DNA of 49,806 nucleotides from JARIHD01 sp964610985 (GTDB taxonomy: Bacteria > Patescibacteriota > Saccharimonadia > Saccharimonadales > UBA4665). Below are positions 8,499 to 17,358 of this stretch, piece by piece (the first letter of the stretch is position 1; each line of letters begins with the position of its first letter). The notes under the pieces are model-generated. The model saw nothing but the letters and a program-made list of their open reading frames with translations. It was not told where the DNA came from and searched no databases. Both the position numbers and the translations under genes were made by a program. The stretch is taken from the NCBI GenBank assembly GCA_964610985.1, contig CAZSZJ010000007.1, forward strand, positions 1 through 49,806, read 5' to 3'.

Positions 8499-9749
8499 AT
8501 GACTCGGAGACCAGATGTGAAATTTTATAGAAATACCGAACTAGCCAAACTGTACAATATATCTGAAAAGTCGGTCAGAAACTGGATTGAAGCCGCCGAA
8601 AAAGGAAAATTGGGTCTTGAGCTTTATGGGCACAACGGGAAGTTCTTGATTGCCGACACACTAGGGAATGCCGCCATTATTAGTGACCTTGTAGAAAAGG
8701 GCAGAAAATATCGGAATAGTCGCTCCCATAAGAACGTAGTTCCGTCCCCTGAATTCTATAAACTTTTTAACGCAGACCAGGTGATAGATATTATTAGTAG
8801 CCTAGATGTCTATAAAGAAGTACCGCAAGGCTATACTTACTTTGGTGAAGGCGCCAGCTACTGGGACGCCTATACCCAGAGGCTTATTGCCGAAAAAGCA
8901 GGTAACACCCTTACTAATAATATTGATTTATTGGATTTTGATCTTGGCGCTATCGAAGCATTTGCCGAAGACTACGAGCACGTAAATATAGTGGACGTTG
9001 GTCCCGGTAACTGTCTGCCGGTAAAAAAGCTACTAACCCGTCTTAAAGAAAAAGGTAGCCTGAAGCGGTATGTCGCACTAGACATTAGCAATGACATGCT
9101 TTCAATTGCCGAGCACAACATTCAAAAATGGTTTGGCAAAGAGATAAATTTTGAAGGGGTAACGAAGGATGTTACGTTTGAACGCTTCAGAGATGTCTTA
9201 TTGAGTGACGGCTTTGGGAAGGATAGTCAAAATACAATCAATATCATACTTCTTTTTGGCACACTAATAACGAACTTTAGGGAGCCAGAGCAAGTTCTAC
9301 ATGTAATTAGAGATAGTATAGGCAAGCATGATCTATTGGTCACCTTCTTGAAGCTTGACAGCAACAAGTCGCGCCGGTTCTTTGACTTCAGCGTTGAGTC
9401 AGATAAGGCCATTCTAGGTCTCCAGGATAGATTTATTCTCGATCTGCTAAACATTGAAGAGACCTTTTATGAGGTTGAGCAATTTTATGACGATAAAAAG
9501 AAATCTCGTATAATTCAAGTCCGCCTAAAAGTTTCAATCTCTATTCAATGTGAGGTTGACTCATTCACAAAAACGATCAACTTACATAAAGGAGACACAA
9601 TTCTTCTGTGGCGCGCCTGGCATTACACAGACTTCGAGATCATCGGGGTCTATGACAGAAACAATTTCAGCCTCGTTCAGGCGACCAAGTCTAAAGATCA
9701 GGAATATCTCCTGCTGACCTCAAAACTCAAAACCACTGATCAAAACTAA
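8499..9749 (+). CDS. HTH domain fused to an EgtD-like (histidine-specific) SAM methyltransferase
   Basis: A 416-residue protein. Residues 11-35 (NTELAKLYNISEKSVRNWIE) form a MerR/Xis-type helix-turn-helix. From about residue 85 it follows the Methyltransf_33 family that includes EgtD: glycine-rich motif I VDVGPGN (165-171), ALDIS around 193-197, and GTLITNF (254-260) at the position of the EgtD signature G-S-T-I-G-N-F. The C-terminus WRAWHYTDFEIIGVYD matches the final strand region. EgtD trimethylates histidine; the residues that hold histidine cannot be confirmed here, so the substrate is open. The DNA-binding head suggests methylation of a DNA-bound target or metabolite-linked regulation. 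No Shine-Dalgarno site is visible. Confidence 0.7.
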   Translation: MTRRPDVKFYRNTELAKLYNISEKSVRNWIEAAEKGKLGLELYGHNGKFLIADTLGNAAIISDLVEKGRKYRNSRSHKNVVPSPEFYKLFNADQVIDIISSLDVYKEVPQGYTYFGEGASYWDAYTQRLIAEKAGNTLTNNIDLLDFDLGAIEAFAEDYEHVNIVDVGPGNCLPVKKLLTRLKEKGSLKRYVALDISNDMLSIAEHNIQKWFGKEINFEGVTKDVTFERFRDVLLSDGFGKDSQNTINIILLFGTLITNFREPEQVLHVIRDSIGKHDLLVTFLKLDSNKSRRFFDFSVESDKAILGLQDRFILDLLNIEETFYEVEQFYDDKKKSRIIQVRLKVSISIQCEVDSFTKTINLHKGDTILLWRAWHYTDFEIIGVYDRNNFSLVQATKSKDQEYLLLTSKLKTTDQN

Positions 9750-9756
9750 GTTGGTC

Positions 9757-10758
9757 TTACAAAAAATCCGTATGCGGCACTTCGAAACTAGTGTCGATGT
9801 AGCCCGCGTCGAGCAAAAGGTCGGCAGCGATGACGGCCAGAACCACTCCCGTTAGCAAAATCAAAAAGAACATGCCCCATCTAGAGTGAGTCTTGTGGTG
9901 CGAGATGATTAGGCCGGGCTGGTCGTCTGTGCCTAAATTTGGTGCACCGGTTTCAGCCAATAATTGGTCGATGGTCTTGGCGCCCGAAGACGGACTCCCG
10001 ACTCCAGTTGACGAAGCATCACTGGCAATCGTACTTGACGGCCCGGGCGCATCCACCCTGCCCTCGCCAACCACAGAATCGGGGGCCACTCTACCGCGTA
10101 CATGATGCGATTCAATCCCGTCGTCAGCGTCCACCACCTGTTCCATCGCCAGATGGGCGGGCGTGGGCTCGTCTTCCATTTCCCAGATAGGAATGGCGTT
10201 GGGGTCGTCGTCCAAAAATGAAGGGGCGGTTTTGGGAGAGGGTTCGGCGGCGGGCGCAGTAACAGGGACGACAGAATCAGGCCCCTGAGCAGCAGGCTGA
10301 GTATCGGAATTAGTCCTCGCATTAACCCCTTTCAAGCGTGATAGCATGGGCGCAGTCGCGGCGGCTTCAGCTGGTCCGGAATCTGCTGGTCTAGAACCAT
10401 TGGCCTCGGGTTTTGGCGTGTTTTCGCTCTCATCCGTATCTACAGTATCGCCAAGCGGTGCAACAGACTTCTTGCTTTTGCTGTCCATAAGGTCATGTTT
10501 GGTATGAGGGTCGCTGGCACGCAGCATTGGCGCGGTTTTGGTGGCCACGAACTGGTCGTCGGCCACCGGTGGTTTTTGGCTGGCAGGTACAGGACGCGAT
10601 GTCGCCGAAGCAGGTGTTTTACCGGGACGCACCACGTCAAAAACCTTCTTATGCCCCCCGGATCCGGATCCCGAGTGAACCGGTTTTTTGCCCTGCTTCA
10701 CGGCAACTCTTTCAGAGTCGCTGCTCTTCTCGTCTTTGTGCTTCCCCACCGCGGCCAT
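9757..10758 (-). CDS. Pro/Ala/Ser-rich protein with a single C-terminal membrane anchor
   Basis: A 333-residue protein that is largely low complexity: basic at the N-terminus (KHKDEKSSDSERVAVKQGKK), then Pro/Ala/Ser/Thr and acidic residues to about 285. One hydrophobic segment follows (GMFFLILLTGVVLAVIAADL, about 294-313), then a short tail LLDAGYIDTSFEVPHTDFL. The tail-anchor layout implies a long disordered cytoplasmic part and a short outer tail. Function unknown. It starts 1 nt after the tpiA stop and is probably translationally coupled to it. Confidence 0.75.
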   Translation of the reverse strand: MAAVGKHKDEKSSDSERVAVKQGKKPVHSGSGSGGHKKVFDVVRPGKTPASATSRPVPASQKPPVADDQFVATKTAPMLRASDPHTKHDLMDSKSKKSVAPLGDTVDTDESENTPKPEANGSRPADSGPAEAAATAPMLSRLKGVNARTNSDTQPAAQGPDSVVPVTAPAAEPSPKTAPSFLDDDPNAIPIWEMEDEPTPAHLAMEQVVDADDGIESHHVRGRVAPDSVVGEGRVDAPGPSSTIASDASSTGVGSPSSGAKTIDQLLAETGAPNLGTDDQPGLIISHHKTHSRWGMFFLILLTGVVLAVIAADLLLDAGYIDTSFEVPHTDFL

Positions 10759-10759
10759 A

Positions 10760-11548
10760 CTAGTCTTCTTGCCCTGCTTCGTGACGCAAACGATACGCAG
10801 CGTCGATTATGCCCGCAAATTTATAAGGATTGAGGCTCGCGCCGCCAACCAAGGCGCCGTCGCAGCCCTCGACGGCCAAATATCCGCCCGCAATCGTATC
10901 GTCTACACTACCGCCGTACAACACACGTACCGCAGCGGCAACTTTAGCCCCGTATAATTGTTCTACCTGATGCCGAATAAACGCAATCGCCTCGGCAATC
11001 TGTGCCGGTTTGGCCAGTTCGCCGCCAAAAGTACTAATAGCCCAGACAGGCTCATAGGCGATCACTATATCGGCGACCTCACGCGATGTCAGATTACTAA
11101 GAGCAGTCGTCACTTGGTCGTGCAACACCTGCCGGGTGTGACCTTCTTTGCGCTCTTGCTGCGTTTCGCCTACGCACAAAATTGGAATGATTTCGTTGCG
11201 CACTGCGGCCGCAACCTTGTCGCGAACCATTTCCAGAGTTTCATCGAAGTAAATGCGCCGTTCGGAATGCCCCACGATAACGTAGTGCACCAGTTCGCGA
11301 AGCATACTAAACGACACTTCGCCGGTAAATGCGCCCTCATCTTTATGATAAGCGTTCTGCGCGGCCAGCCGAAACTTGCGCCGATCAATCTGCATGCTGA
11401 GTGGCTGCAGCGTCAGCAGACTAGGGGCCAGCACAATCTCGATGCCACGCTGAATCCGTGTCCGCTCCTGTAAGCGGTGCACAAGCATGCTCGCCTGAGA
11501 TGTGTTCAGGTGCATTTTCCAGTTAGCGACGAGTAAAGTTTTGCGCAT
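10760..11548 (-). CDS. tpiA: Triosephosphate isomerase
   Basis: Interconverts dihydroxyacetone phosphate and glyceraldehyde 3-phosphate in cytosolic glycolysis. The ATG at 11548 gives MRKTLLVANWKMHLN and 262 residues, near the usual 250; upstream in-frame codons add residues with no TIM homology. The catalytic Lys is in NWKMHL, the catalytic His is in VGHSERR, and the catalytic Glu is in AYEPVWAIST; the phosphate loop LYGGSVDD is present. It lies in a lower-glycolysis block with pgk and pyk on the same strand, although a small gene on the other strand sits between tpiA and pgk. Confidence 0.96.
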   Translation of the reverse strand: MRKTLLVANWKMHLNTSQASMLVHRLQERTRIQRGIEIVLAPSLLTLQPLSMQIDRRKFRLAAQNAYHKDEGAFTGEVSFSMLRELVHYVIVGHSERRIYFDETLEMVRDKVAAAVRNEIIPILCVGETQQERKEGHTRQVLHDQVTTALSNLTSREVADIVIAYEPVWAISTFGGELAKPAQIAEAIAFIRHQVEQLYGAKVAAAVRVLYGGSVDDTIAGGYLAVEGCDGALVGGASLNPYKFAGIIDAAYRLRHEAGQED

Positions 11549-11619
11549 CCGTTTTATAAGCTTAACCTTTTTAAATTTTACCACACACGCTGTATCAAAA
11601 CCCAAAAAACTATCTTTCG

Positions 11620-11625
11620 TATAAT
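11620..11625 (+). promoter_or_regulatory. -10 box upstream of the Cys-rich small ORF
   Basis: TATAAT on the plus strand, about 64 nt before the start at 11689. The predicted leader contains a small hairpin (GTTAC 11661-11665 with GTAAC 11674-11678), and GGAG lies 7 nt before the start codon. No clear -35 is visible. It supports the plus-strand ORF as a real gene. Confidence 0.4.
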
Positions 11626-11688
11626 TTCCTTGCATCGGCACACGAGGCTATGTCTTAATGGTTACGTTAAAAAGTAACGGAGAAAAAG

Positions 11689-12078
11689 ATGACAACAGAA
11701 GCACTACCCGTGTTACAAGATACATTACCCAGCCATTTTCTAGACGTCGACATGCCTGCAGGGCCGTTCGCTGACGTTGTTGAATCCCGAGACGGATGCG
11801 TTTTTAAAGATGGCTGCAGCCAGCCGCAAGGCTGCCCTGCCGGAAAATGCGCAGGCGAGTTTTGGCAGGGCCCGGGTCAACCCGGGGGCCAGCTGGATAC
11901 CCAGGAGCAAGAGCTAGCCCCGCAATCGAGGACTTGTCAGGCGCCCCCATGTAATGGCGGTGCACTCTGCGGCACTTCAAATTGTATTAAGTCATTTAAC
12001 ACCGAAACAGATCAGCCCAACTCCAGAAACACCTTAGTACCCGCTTTTGCGGGTACACTGTGCTGCGCGAATTGCTAG
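11689..12078 (+). CDS. Cys-rich small hypothetical protein
   Basis: 129 residues on the strand opposite to the flanking tpiA and pgk. It has a plausible promoter and an ACGGAG ribosome site. About a dozen cysteines are clustered: DGCVFKDGCSQPQGCPAGKC near residues 35-55, then CQAPPC, ALCGTSNC and a terminal CCANC. The spacing suggests metal binding or a disulfide-rich fold; no signal peptide is seen. The last codons run through a perfect hairpin (12037-12056), so the natural end could be earlier if this is a terminator. No family is recognised, and composition alone makes a spurious ORF possible. Confidence 0.45.
   Translation: MTTEALPVLQDTLPSHFLDVDMPAGPFADVVESRDGCVFKDGCSQPQGCPAGKCAGEFWQGPGQPGGQLDTQEQELAPQSRTCQAPPCNGGALCGTSNCIKSFNTETDQPNSRNTLVPAFAGTLCCANC
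12037..12056. terminator. Perfect hairpin between convergent genes
   Basis: GTACCCGC-TTTT-GCGGGTAC is an 8-bp perfect stem with a 4-nt loop, just before the convergent pgk stop. It has no U-run on either side, so factor-independent termination is not certain. It could also be a mobile palindrome of the kind that codes PAFAG-like peptides. Confidence 0.45.
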
Positions 12079-12080
12079 CA

Positions 12081-13367
12081 CTATCTGTCCTGCAGCGCAG
12101 CGACACCCGGGAGTGTGCGACCAGCCATCAGCTCGAGGCTGGCGCCGCCACCGGTTGAAACGTGATTAAACGATCCGGTCAGATTACGTTGTTCTACATA
12201 CCCAACCGTGTCGCCACCGCCCACCAGGCTAAACGGCCGATGACCGTAATCACCCAGCAAAGCGTCAATTACGAGTTCTGTTCCGTGCGAAAACGGCCCG
12301 ACCGGACCATTGACGGCTGGCGTTTCGGTTACACCCATCGTGCCATTCCAGACGACGGTGCTCGCTAGCTGAATCCCGCCAGCGATAAAGGCACCCGAAA
12401 ACGGCCCGATGTCTAGAATCATCTCGTCGTCGGCCACTGTACGGCTTGCTTCGTTGGGTTGTTTGGGGTAGCTTTCGACATCGGCAATCATGTGCGCGTC
12501 CCAGTCGACAATCCGGGTCGTCGCGGTTTTTTCCAGGCTGGTCGCTACAATGCCATCCTGCGGAATGTAAAAGATAAATCGTTCTTTTTTGGCTTTTTCC
12601 CGCGCTTTGATCAGGATGTCACGGGCGATTGGCACGTCATTGCGTTCATATTTGCTTTTGGCGATCTCCACGCCTTCGGCTGCCAAAAAAGTATTGGCCA
12701 TAGCGCCACCGATGGCAATAAAGTCGGCGATGTCGATAAATTTATTAAGTACGTCGATCTTATCGGAGATCTTAGCACCGCCGATAATGGCCATGAGCGG
12801 CCTTTCGGGCGTGTCCATGACGCGCGTAATAGTGTCGACTTCTTTTTCGAGCAAAAGTCCAGAAATGCTCGGCATGAAATGTGTAATTCCTTCAGTGGTA
12901 GCATGTGCGCGGTGTACCACACCAAATCCGTCTTGCACAAAAATATCGCCGTATTTGGCTAACTGTGCAGCAAAATCCTCGTCATTCGCTTCTTCTTCGG
13001 AGTGAAAGCGGACGTTTTCGAGGAGCAGAACCTGGCCGGCCTGCAGGCCCTCAACCAACTTTTCGGCCTCAGGGCCAATACAGTCGCTTGCAAACAAAAC
13101 CTCCATATCGAGCAATTCGCCCAGCCGTATCGCAACCGGTTTTAGCGAAAACTTCGGATCCGCTTTGCCTTCCGGCCGCCCAAGATGGGACATAATAACC
13201 AGCCGTGCGTTTTTGGCCAGCAGCGCTTGGATGGTTGGCAACGCCTCTTTTATGCGAAAATCATTAGCAATTGCGCCGTCCACCCCAATCGGCACATTAA
13301 AATCGGCGCGCATGAGCACACGCTTGTCTTGCACATCAATATCGTTTATGGTCTTTTTAGTAAACAT
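12081..13367 (-). CDS. pgk: Phosphoglycerate kinase
   Basis: Transfers phosphate from 1,3-bisphosphoglycerate to ADP, the first ATP-forming step of glycolysis. The ATG at 13367 (MFTKKTINDIDVQDKRVLMR) has GGGG upstream; a longer in-frame start at 13418 adds unrelated residues. ADFNVP, SHLGRPEG, the arginine-bearing LLENVRFHSEE, GGAKISDKI and the C-terminal GGGDTVGY are all present. The 428 residues exceed the common length of about 395, with extra sequence in the C-terminal nucleotide domain (around ARDILIKAREKAKKERFIF). It starts 67 nt after the pyk stop and is probably co-transcribed with it. Confidence 0.95.
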   Translation of the reverse strand: MFTKKTINDIDVQDKRVLMRADFNVPIGVDGAIANDFRIKEALPTIQALLAKNARLVIMSHLGRPEGKADPKFSLKPVAIRLGELLDMEVLFASDCIGPEAEKLVEGLQAGQVLLLENVRFHSEEEANDEDFAAQLAKYGDIFVQDGFGVVHRAHATTEGITHFMPSISGLLLEKEVDTITRVMDTPERPLMAIIGGAKISDKIDVLNKFIDIADFIAIGGAMANTFLAAEGVEIAKSKYERNDVPIARDILIKAREKAKKERFIFYIPQDGIVATSLEKTATTRIVDWDAHMIADVESYPKQPNEASRTVADDEMILDIGPFSGAFIAGGIQLASTVVWNGTMGVTETPAVNGPVGPFSHGTELVIDALLGDYGHRPFSLVGGGDTVGYVEQRNLTGSFNHVSTGGGASLELMAGRTLPGVAALQDR

Positions 13368-13434
13368 GCCGCACCCCTTATGTTTACAAATTATACGGAA
13401 TTGAGAGAAGCCCAGCAAATAAATGGGGGCTATC

Positions 13435-14868
13435 TTATTCCAGAACGCGAACTTTGATCGTGTCCGTCATACCAACGACGCCCGGATAGCGCCCCGAGAC
13501 GGTCACGACGGTGTTGCCTGCGGCCAAAACGCTACTCTCACGCAGCCACTCGGTCAGCTTGCCAGCAGCCTGAGGATCGTCAGGACGAACGTAGCTTTTT
13601 ACCGAATACACAAGTGCTAATTGTTGGGCCGTGCGGTCAGAACTGGTAACCGCAATAATCGGCCGTTCAGGACGACGCGATGAGATCTGGCGCGCAATGT
13701 TACCGGATTTGGTTTCGGCCACAATAGCATCAGCTTCGATGGCGTTTGCCAGGTTAATCACACTACCAGCAATGGCGTTTTGCAGGTTTTTTTCGCGTTC
13801 AAATGGGTACAAAGTCTTCATAGGAGGATGCTGTTCGGCGTACAACAAAATGCGCTTCATAGTTTTGACGGTGTCGACCGGATATTTGCCCATAGCGGTT
13901 TCGTCGCTGAGCATCACGCAGTCTGCGCCGATAAACACGGCAGTTGCCACATCGGAAACTTCGGCGCGGGTGGGTTCGGGCATATCCATCATGCTCAGGA
14001 GCATTTGGGTGGCCACGATGGTTGGTTTGGCATATTTTTGGCCGAGGGTAATAATCTGGCGCTGAATGACCGGTACGGATTCAGCTGGTGTTTCGACGGC
14101 CAGGTCACCGCGGGCGACCATTACAGCATCGGTGGCCTGCACGATTTCTTCGATGTTGTCGACGGCAGCTTTAGTCTCGATTTTGGCGATAATGCGGGCG
14201 TCGCTGCCTTTTTCTTGCAGGAGTTTGCGGAGATTATGAATGTCATCGGCGGTTTGTACAAAGCTGATCGCCACGTAGTCGAAGTCTTGTTTTACGCCGA
14301 AATCAATATCGCTGAGGTCTTTTTCGGTCAGAATGTCGCCCTTAAAGTCGGTGTCGGGCAGGTTCATACCTTTGCGCTTGATAAGTACACCGTCGTTGTC
14401 GGCTTTGGCCTTGACCATATCGCCTTTCACGGCCGTAATGATAGTGCGTACTTTGCCGTCGTATAGATACAGGCGCTCGCCGGGTTGTACTTTGGTGCTC
14501 AGGTCATATTGAGTCGGAATAACACCGGTGGCGTCGTAATCGCTGTGATAGCGGAACGAAAGTTCCTCACCGGCTTTGACGGTAATCATGCCTTCAAAGT
14601 CGCCCAGACGTACTTTTGGTCCTTGCAAGTCCTGAAAAATTGTCACCGGCTTGCCGAGTTCGGCGGCGGCTTTGCGCGCCCATGGGATAACCGCCGCATG
14701 TCCTTCCTGTGTGCCATGGCTAAAGTTCAGGCGAACTCCGTTTACACCAGCCTCGATCAACTCACGCACCGCTTCGTAGGAATACGTTTCCGGCCCGATA
14801 GTCGCAATGATCTTGGTCTTCTTGAATGATTTGAGTGGTACGCGCGTGGCCACATCTGTTGGATGCAT
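13435..14868 (-). CDS. pyk: Pyruvate kinase
   Basis: Converts phosphoenolpyruvate and ADP to pyruvate and ATP. 477 residues with the N-terminal KTKIIATIGPETYS, NFSHG, the substrate-binding IAKIETKAAVDNIEEI and the metal-binding MVARGDLAVE, then ATQMLLSMMDMPEPTRAEVSD, and a complete C-terminal domain ending in the SGRYPG strand region. In bacteria the C-terminal domain carries the effector site. It is the first gene of the glycolytic run on this strand and has its own promoter about 40 nt upstream. Confidence 0.96.
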   Translation of the reverse strand: MHPTDVATRVPLKSFKKTKIIATIGPETYSYEAVRELIEAGVNGVRLNFSHGTQEGHAAVIPWARKAAAELGKPVTIFQDLQGPKVRLGDFEGMITVKAGEELSFRYHSDYDATGVIPTQYDLSTKVQPGERLYLYDGKVRTIITAVKGDMVKAKADNDGVLIKRKGMNLPDTDFKGDILTEKDLSDIDFGVKQDFDYVAISFVQTADDIHNLRKLLQEKGSDARIIAKIETKAAVDNIEEIVQATDAVMVARGDLAVETPAESVPVIQRQIITLGQKYAKPTIVATQMLLSMMDMPEPTRAEVSDVATAVFIGADCVMLSDETAMGKYPVDTVKTMKRILLYAEQHPPMKTLYPFEREKNLQNAIAGSVINLANAIEADAIVAETKSGNIARQISSRRPERPIIAVTSSDRTAQQLALVYSVKSYVRPDDPQAAGKLTEWLRESSVLAAGNTVVTVSGRYPGVVGMTDTIKVRVLE

Positions 14869-14906
14869 ATGTAGATTCCTACTTTGTTTGACTTAATTTG
14901 ACAAAC

Positions 14907-14912
14907 ATTATA
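14907..14912 (-). promoter_or_regulatory. pyk promoter -10 with downstream TTTGAC repeats
   Basis: TATAAT on the minus strand, with a leader of about 35 nt to the pyk ATG and TAGGAAT as ribosome site. Immediately downstream two copies of TTTGAC spaced by four bases (read on the plus strand) could be a regulator site. No good -35 is seen. Confidence 0.5.
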
Positions 14913-14931
14913 CCACAGTAAGTGCCACATG

Positions 14932-16212
14932 CTACCCGGACCGTATGCGCCGCACAGCGTCCAGCGCATACTGCAGCGCGACACGTATATGACTGTCATG
15001 CTTGCCGAGAAGCAGGTGTCTGCCTTCACCGCTATCGCTTAGTCCTACGGCAAAGAATAGTGGACTGCCGTCGATGTTACTTGATGAGGCGTATGCTAAT
15101 TTCGCGCCGCGCTCTTCTACGATTGCGCGCAACTCGCCAAAGGCGCTATGAAAGGGTTCCAGCGTTTGCACTTCAAAACCACAAACGCCAGCCTGGAACG
15201 CCGTGGTGGGCTGAGCATAAGCGCTTGCGTTCCATATGTAGCGAAAATGCTGCATTCTACGGGCAAGCGCCCCTTGTTCTTTATCCAAAACTTCTGCGGG
15301 GTTTACTTTAAGGAAGTCTCTGCTGCTCGTACCTCCCTTTGCTGGGTCGCGATGCTTTTGCCACAAAATCGACCCAAGTGCCTTATCAGGAGCAAGCATA
15401 TAGCCGAAGTCCTTAATCATAGCCGTATCGCTAAGGCGGCCGAATAAGATCAAAGCGTCTTCGGGCTCAATGCCTGTGCCACGTAGGGCCAGAGCAAGCA
15501 TGGCGTCAGCATTAAAGTATATTTCCCGCGCGCCGTAGGCAAAATCAGAGTCTTGCTGCATAAAGCTCCTTTTTTCCTTCAACATATTGGGGTCGTTGGC
15601 GATAAGAGAGGCGATGTCATAGGCCACCTCGCCTTGGGCGCCCGTGTCCATATTCGTAAAACGAATGGTTGGGCACAGAGCTGTTACGCCCAATCCAGTG
15701 CAGTGTTGGCGGAGAAATGGTATCTGGCATTGTTCGCACTCCAGTGATTGCTCAGCGATGGTCTGTTCTCCCCTGTCCATTAGTATTTGACGAGCGGCAC
15801 CCACATACAGATTAATCAGACTTTTGCCTTCGTCTTGGTCAAGCCACTCCTCGTAATCGGGTCGAAAAATTTCACGTAGCTCGGGCGTCTCAGGAAAGTA
15901 TAGGCGCGGCACATCCGCCAACTCGGCCAATAGCCGCCAGGATGTGGTTCGAGCCTGACGACCTTCCCAATAGGTTTGGCCAGCGCGTTCGTCGGTATCG
16001 GGGTTGGACTGGGCGACTAGTTCTTTGAAAACTCGTTCCTCTGGTATTAGCGGCCTGAAGCCTCGATGTTCGGGCATTATCAGCATTACCTGATCTTCAG
16101 GAGCGTTATCTGGCAGTTGCGGTTCAAAGATGAGCAGGCTGTCTCGTGGTATCCCCTTCATAGCCTGCTGTAAGCGCTCTCCTTCTTGCGGTGTATAACC
16201 GAACTCGCGCAT
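14932..16212 (-). CDS. Hypothetical protein with a Cys cluster
   Basis: 426 residues, soluble, no signal peptide or membrane segment. A Cys/His group at about residues 175-200 (LECEQCQIPFLRQHC, then LGVTALCP) looks like a structural metal knuckle. The rest is mixed alpha/beta with many acidic residues. No family recognised. It is expressed divergently from the phosphatidyltransferase gene, with about 117 nt between starts, and ends 63 nt before the pyk ATG on the same strand. The length and clean coding pattern make it a real gene. Confidence 0.65.
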   Translation of the reverse strand: MREFGYTPQEGERLQQAMKGIPRDSLLIFEPQLPDNAPEDQVMLIMPEHRGFRPLIPEERVFKELVAQSNPDTDERAGQTYWEGRQARTTSWRLLAELADVPRLYFPETPELREIFRPDYEEWLDQDEGKSLINLYVGAARQILMDRGEQTIAEQSLECEQCQIPFLRQHCTGLGVTALCPTIRFTNMDTGAQGEVAYDIASLIANDPNMLKEKRSFMQQDSDFAYGAREIYFNADAMLALALRGTGIEPEDALILFGRLSDTAMIKDFGYMLAPDKALGSILWQKHRDPAKGGTSSRDFLKVNPAEVLDKEQGALARRMQHFRYIWNASAYAQPTTAFQAGVCGFEVQTLEPFHSAFGELRAIVEERGAKLAYASSSNIDGSPLFFAVGLSDSGEGRHLLLGKHDSHIRVALQYALDAVRRIRSG

Positions 16213-16316
16213 TGCTAGACTTCACCTGAGAACTTTTGCAGTACAAACGCCCGGGTTTTATCGATGATATCTTTCTGCGCCCTCGTCAACCGTTCCGTCA
16301 TATTACTAAAGTACGG

Positions 16317-16322
16317 TATAAT
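16317..16322 (+). promoter_or_regulatory. -10 box 7 nt before a start codon (probable leaderless gene)
   Basis: TATAAT ends 7 nt before the ATG at 16330; TTCCGT 18 nt upstream is a weak -35. Transcription would begin at the start codon. This decides the start of the CDP-alcohol phosphatidyltransferase, because codons further upstream would lie outside the transcript. Confidence 0.55.
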
Positions 16323-16329
16323 GGCCGTG

Positions 16330-16923
16330 ATGTTAAGCGTATTTAAACCCGTAGCCGAGAAAGCCTTGCAGCCCGTGGCCAGGGTGCTGCGAGGCATTAA
16401 CCCTAACGCGCTGTCAGCGCTGGGGCTTATTTTTCCTGTTTTGTTTTTTGTGCTCCTGCTAAACAATATGCACTGGTGGGCGCTCGTCGTATTTGTTTTT
16501 AACGCCGTAGATATGTTGGACGGCATGGTGGCACGGGCGACCGGACGCGTAACGGCATTCGGCGGTTTTTTGGACTCCACTATTGACCGGTTCGCCGATT
16601 TTACCGTCATTGCAGCTTTCGCCTTTGCCGGTCTGGCCGAATGGTCGCTGATCGCGCCGCTCATTATGCTCACCTATCTTATTAGCTACATGCGTTCGCG
16701 CATCGAACTGGCAGCCGACAACAAGATTAAGGCCGACGTAGGCATTATTGAGCGCACCGAACGATTGCTCGTTATTTTTGTAGGACTGTTGCTGTACGCC
16801 ATCTTCCCTGGTTCATCACTATGGGGTCAAAACATCATCGAACTGGCCTGCTGGCTGCTCATTGCGCTCTCTGTCGTGACTGTGTGGCAGCGCGGCGCAT
16901 TTGCTTACAAAAAACTACGCTAA
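16330..16923 (+). CDS. CDP-alcohol phosphatidyltransferase family enzyme
   Basis: An integral membrane enzyme of about 197 residues and roughly six helices that moves a phosphatidyl or similar group from a CDP-alcohol to an alcohol. The family signature D-G-x2-A-R-x8-G-x3-D-x3-D is complete: DMLDGMVARATGRVTAFGG followed by FLDSTIDRFADF. The four Asp residues bind the catalytic divalent metal. Family members make phosphatidylglycerol phosphate, phosphatidylinositol phosphate or cardiolipin; which one cannot be read from sequence. The start at 16330 was chosen because of the TATAAT 7 nt upstream. A Nudix gene follows 9 nt downstream and may share the transcript. Confidence 0.85.
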   Translation: MLSVFKPVAEKALQPVARVLRGINPNALSALGLIFPVLFFVLLLNNMHWWALVVFVFNAVDMLDGMVARATGRVTAFGGFLDSTIDRFADFTVIAAFAFAGLAEWSLIAPLIMLTYLISYMRSRIELAADNKIKADVGIIERTERLLVIFVGLLLYAIFPGSSLWGQNIIELACWLLIALSVVTVWQRGAFAYKKLR

Positions 16924-16932
16924 GGATCGTTT

Positions 16933-17358
16933 ATGCTCGACCCGTACACCAAAATCGGCGGTGAAGTATTTATCCGCAAAGGCGATCAGATCCTACTAGG
17001 CAGACGCAAAGGCATTTATGGCGACGGCACCTGGGCGTTGCCCGGCGGTCATGTCAAATATGGGGAGCGGGTCATCGATGCCGTCTGCCGCGAGCTAAAA
17101 GAAGAGATCGATGCAACTGTCACCCCGGCAGATTTGGAGCTCGTGAGCGTCGTCGACAGCACAGACCACTCATTAGGATCTCATTACCTGCACATCACCT
17201 TCGAATTAAAAGACCCGGACTTTGAACCGCGCCTTATGGAACCAGATGAATGTGCGGAGTGGCGTTACTTCCATTTGCAAGCATTGCCAGAAGAGATATT
17301 TCCCCCACACAAGGATATTATTGCAAATTATCTAAAGCGGATAATTTACGCAAAATAG
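16933..17358 (+). CDS. Nudix hydrolase
   Basis: 141 residues with a complete Nudix box G-x5-E-x7-R-E-U-x-E-E-x-G-U around residues 37-60 (GGHVKYGERVIDAVCRELKE, then EI). The preceding RRKGIYGDGTWALPGG resembles MutT/NUDT15-like nucleotide pyrophosphatases, which hydrolyse oxidised or surplus NTPs; the substrate is open. It has an AAGGA site and lies 9 nt after the phosphatidyltransferase. Its last 41 nt overlap the end of the convergent WhiB-like gene. Confidence 0.9.
   Translation: MLDPYTKIGGEVFIRKGDQILLGRRKGIYGDGTWALPGGHVKYGERVIDAVCRELKEEIDATVTPADLELVSVVDSTDHSLGSHYLHITFELKDPDFEPRLMEPDECAEWRYFHLQALPEEIFPPHKDIIANYLKRIIYAK

Noticed and set aside
16215..16673. 152-codon minus-strand frame over the phosphatidyltransferase
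   Set aside because: It is antisense to the CDP-alcohol signature and low in complexity; the plus-strand gene is clearly real.
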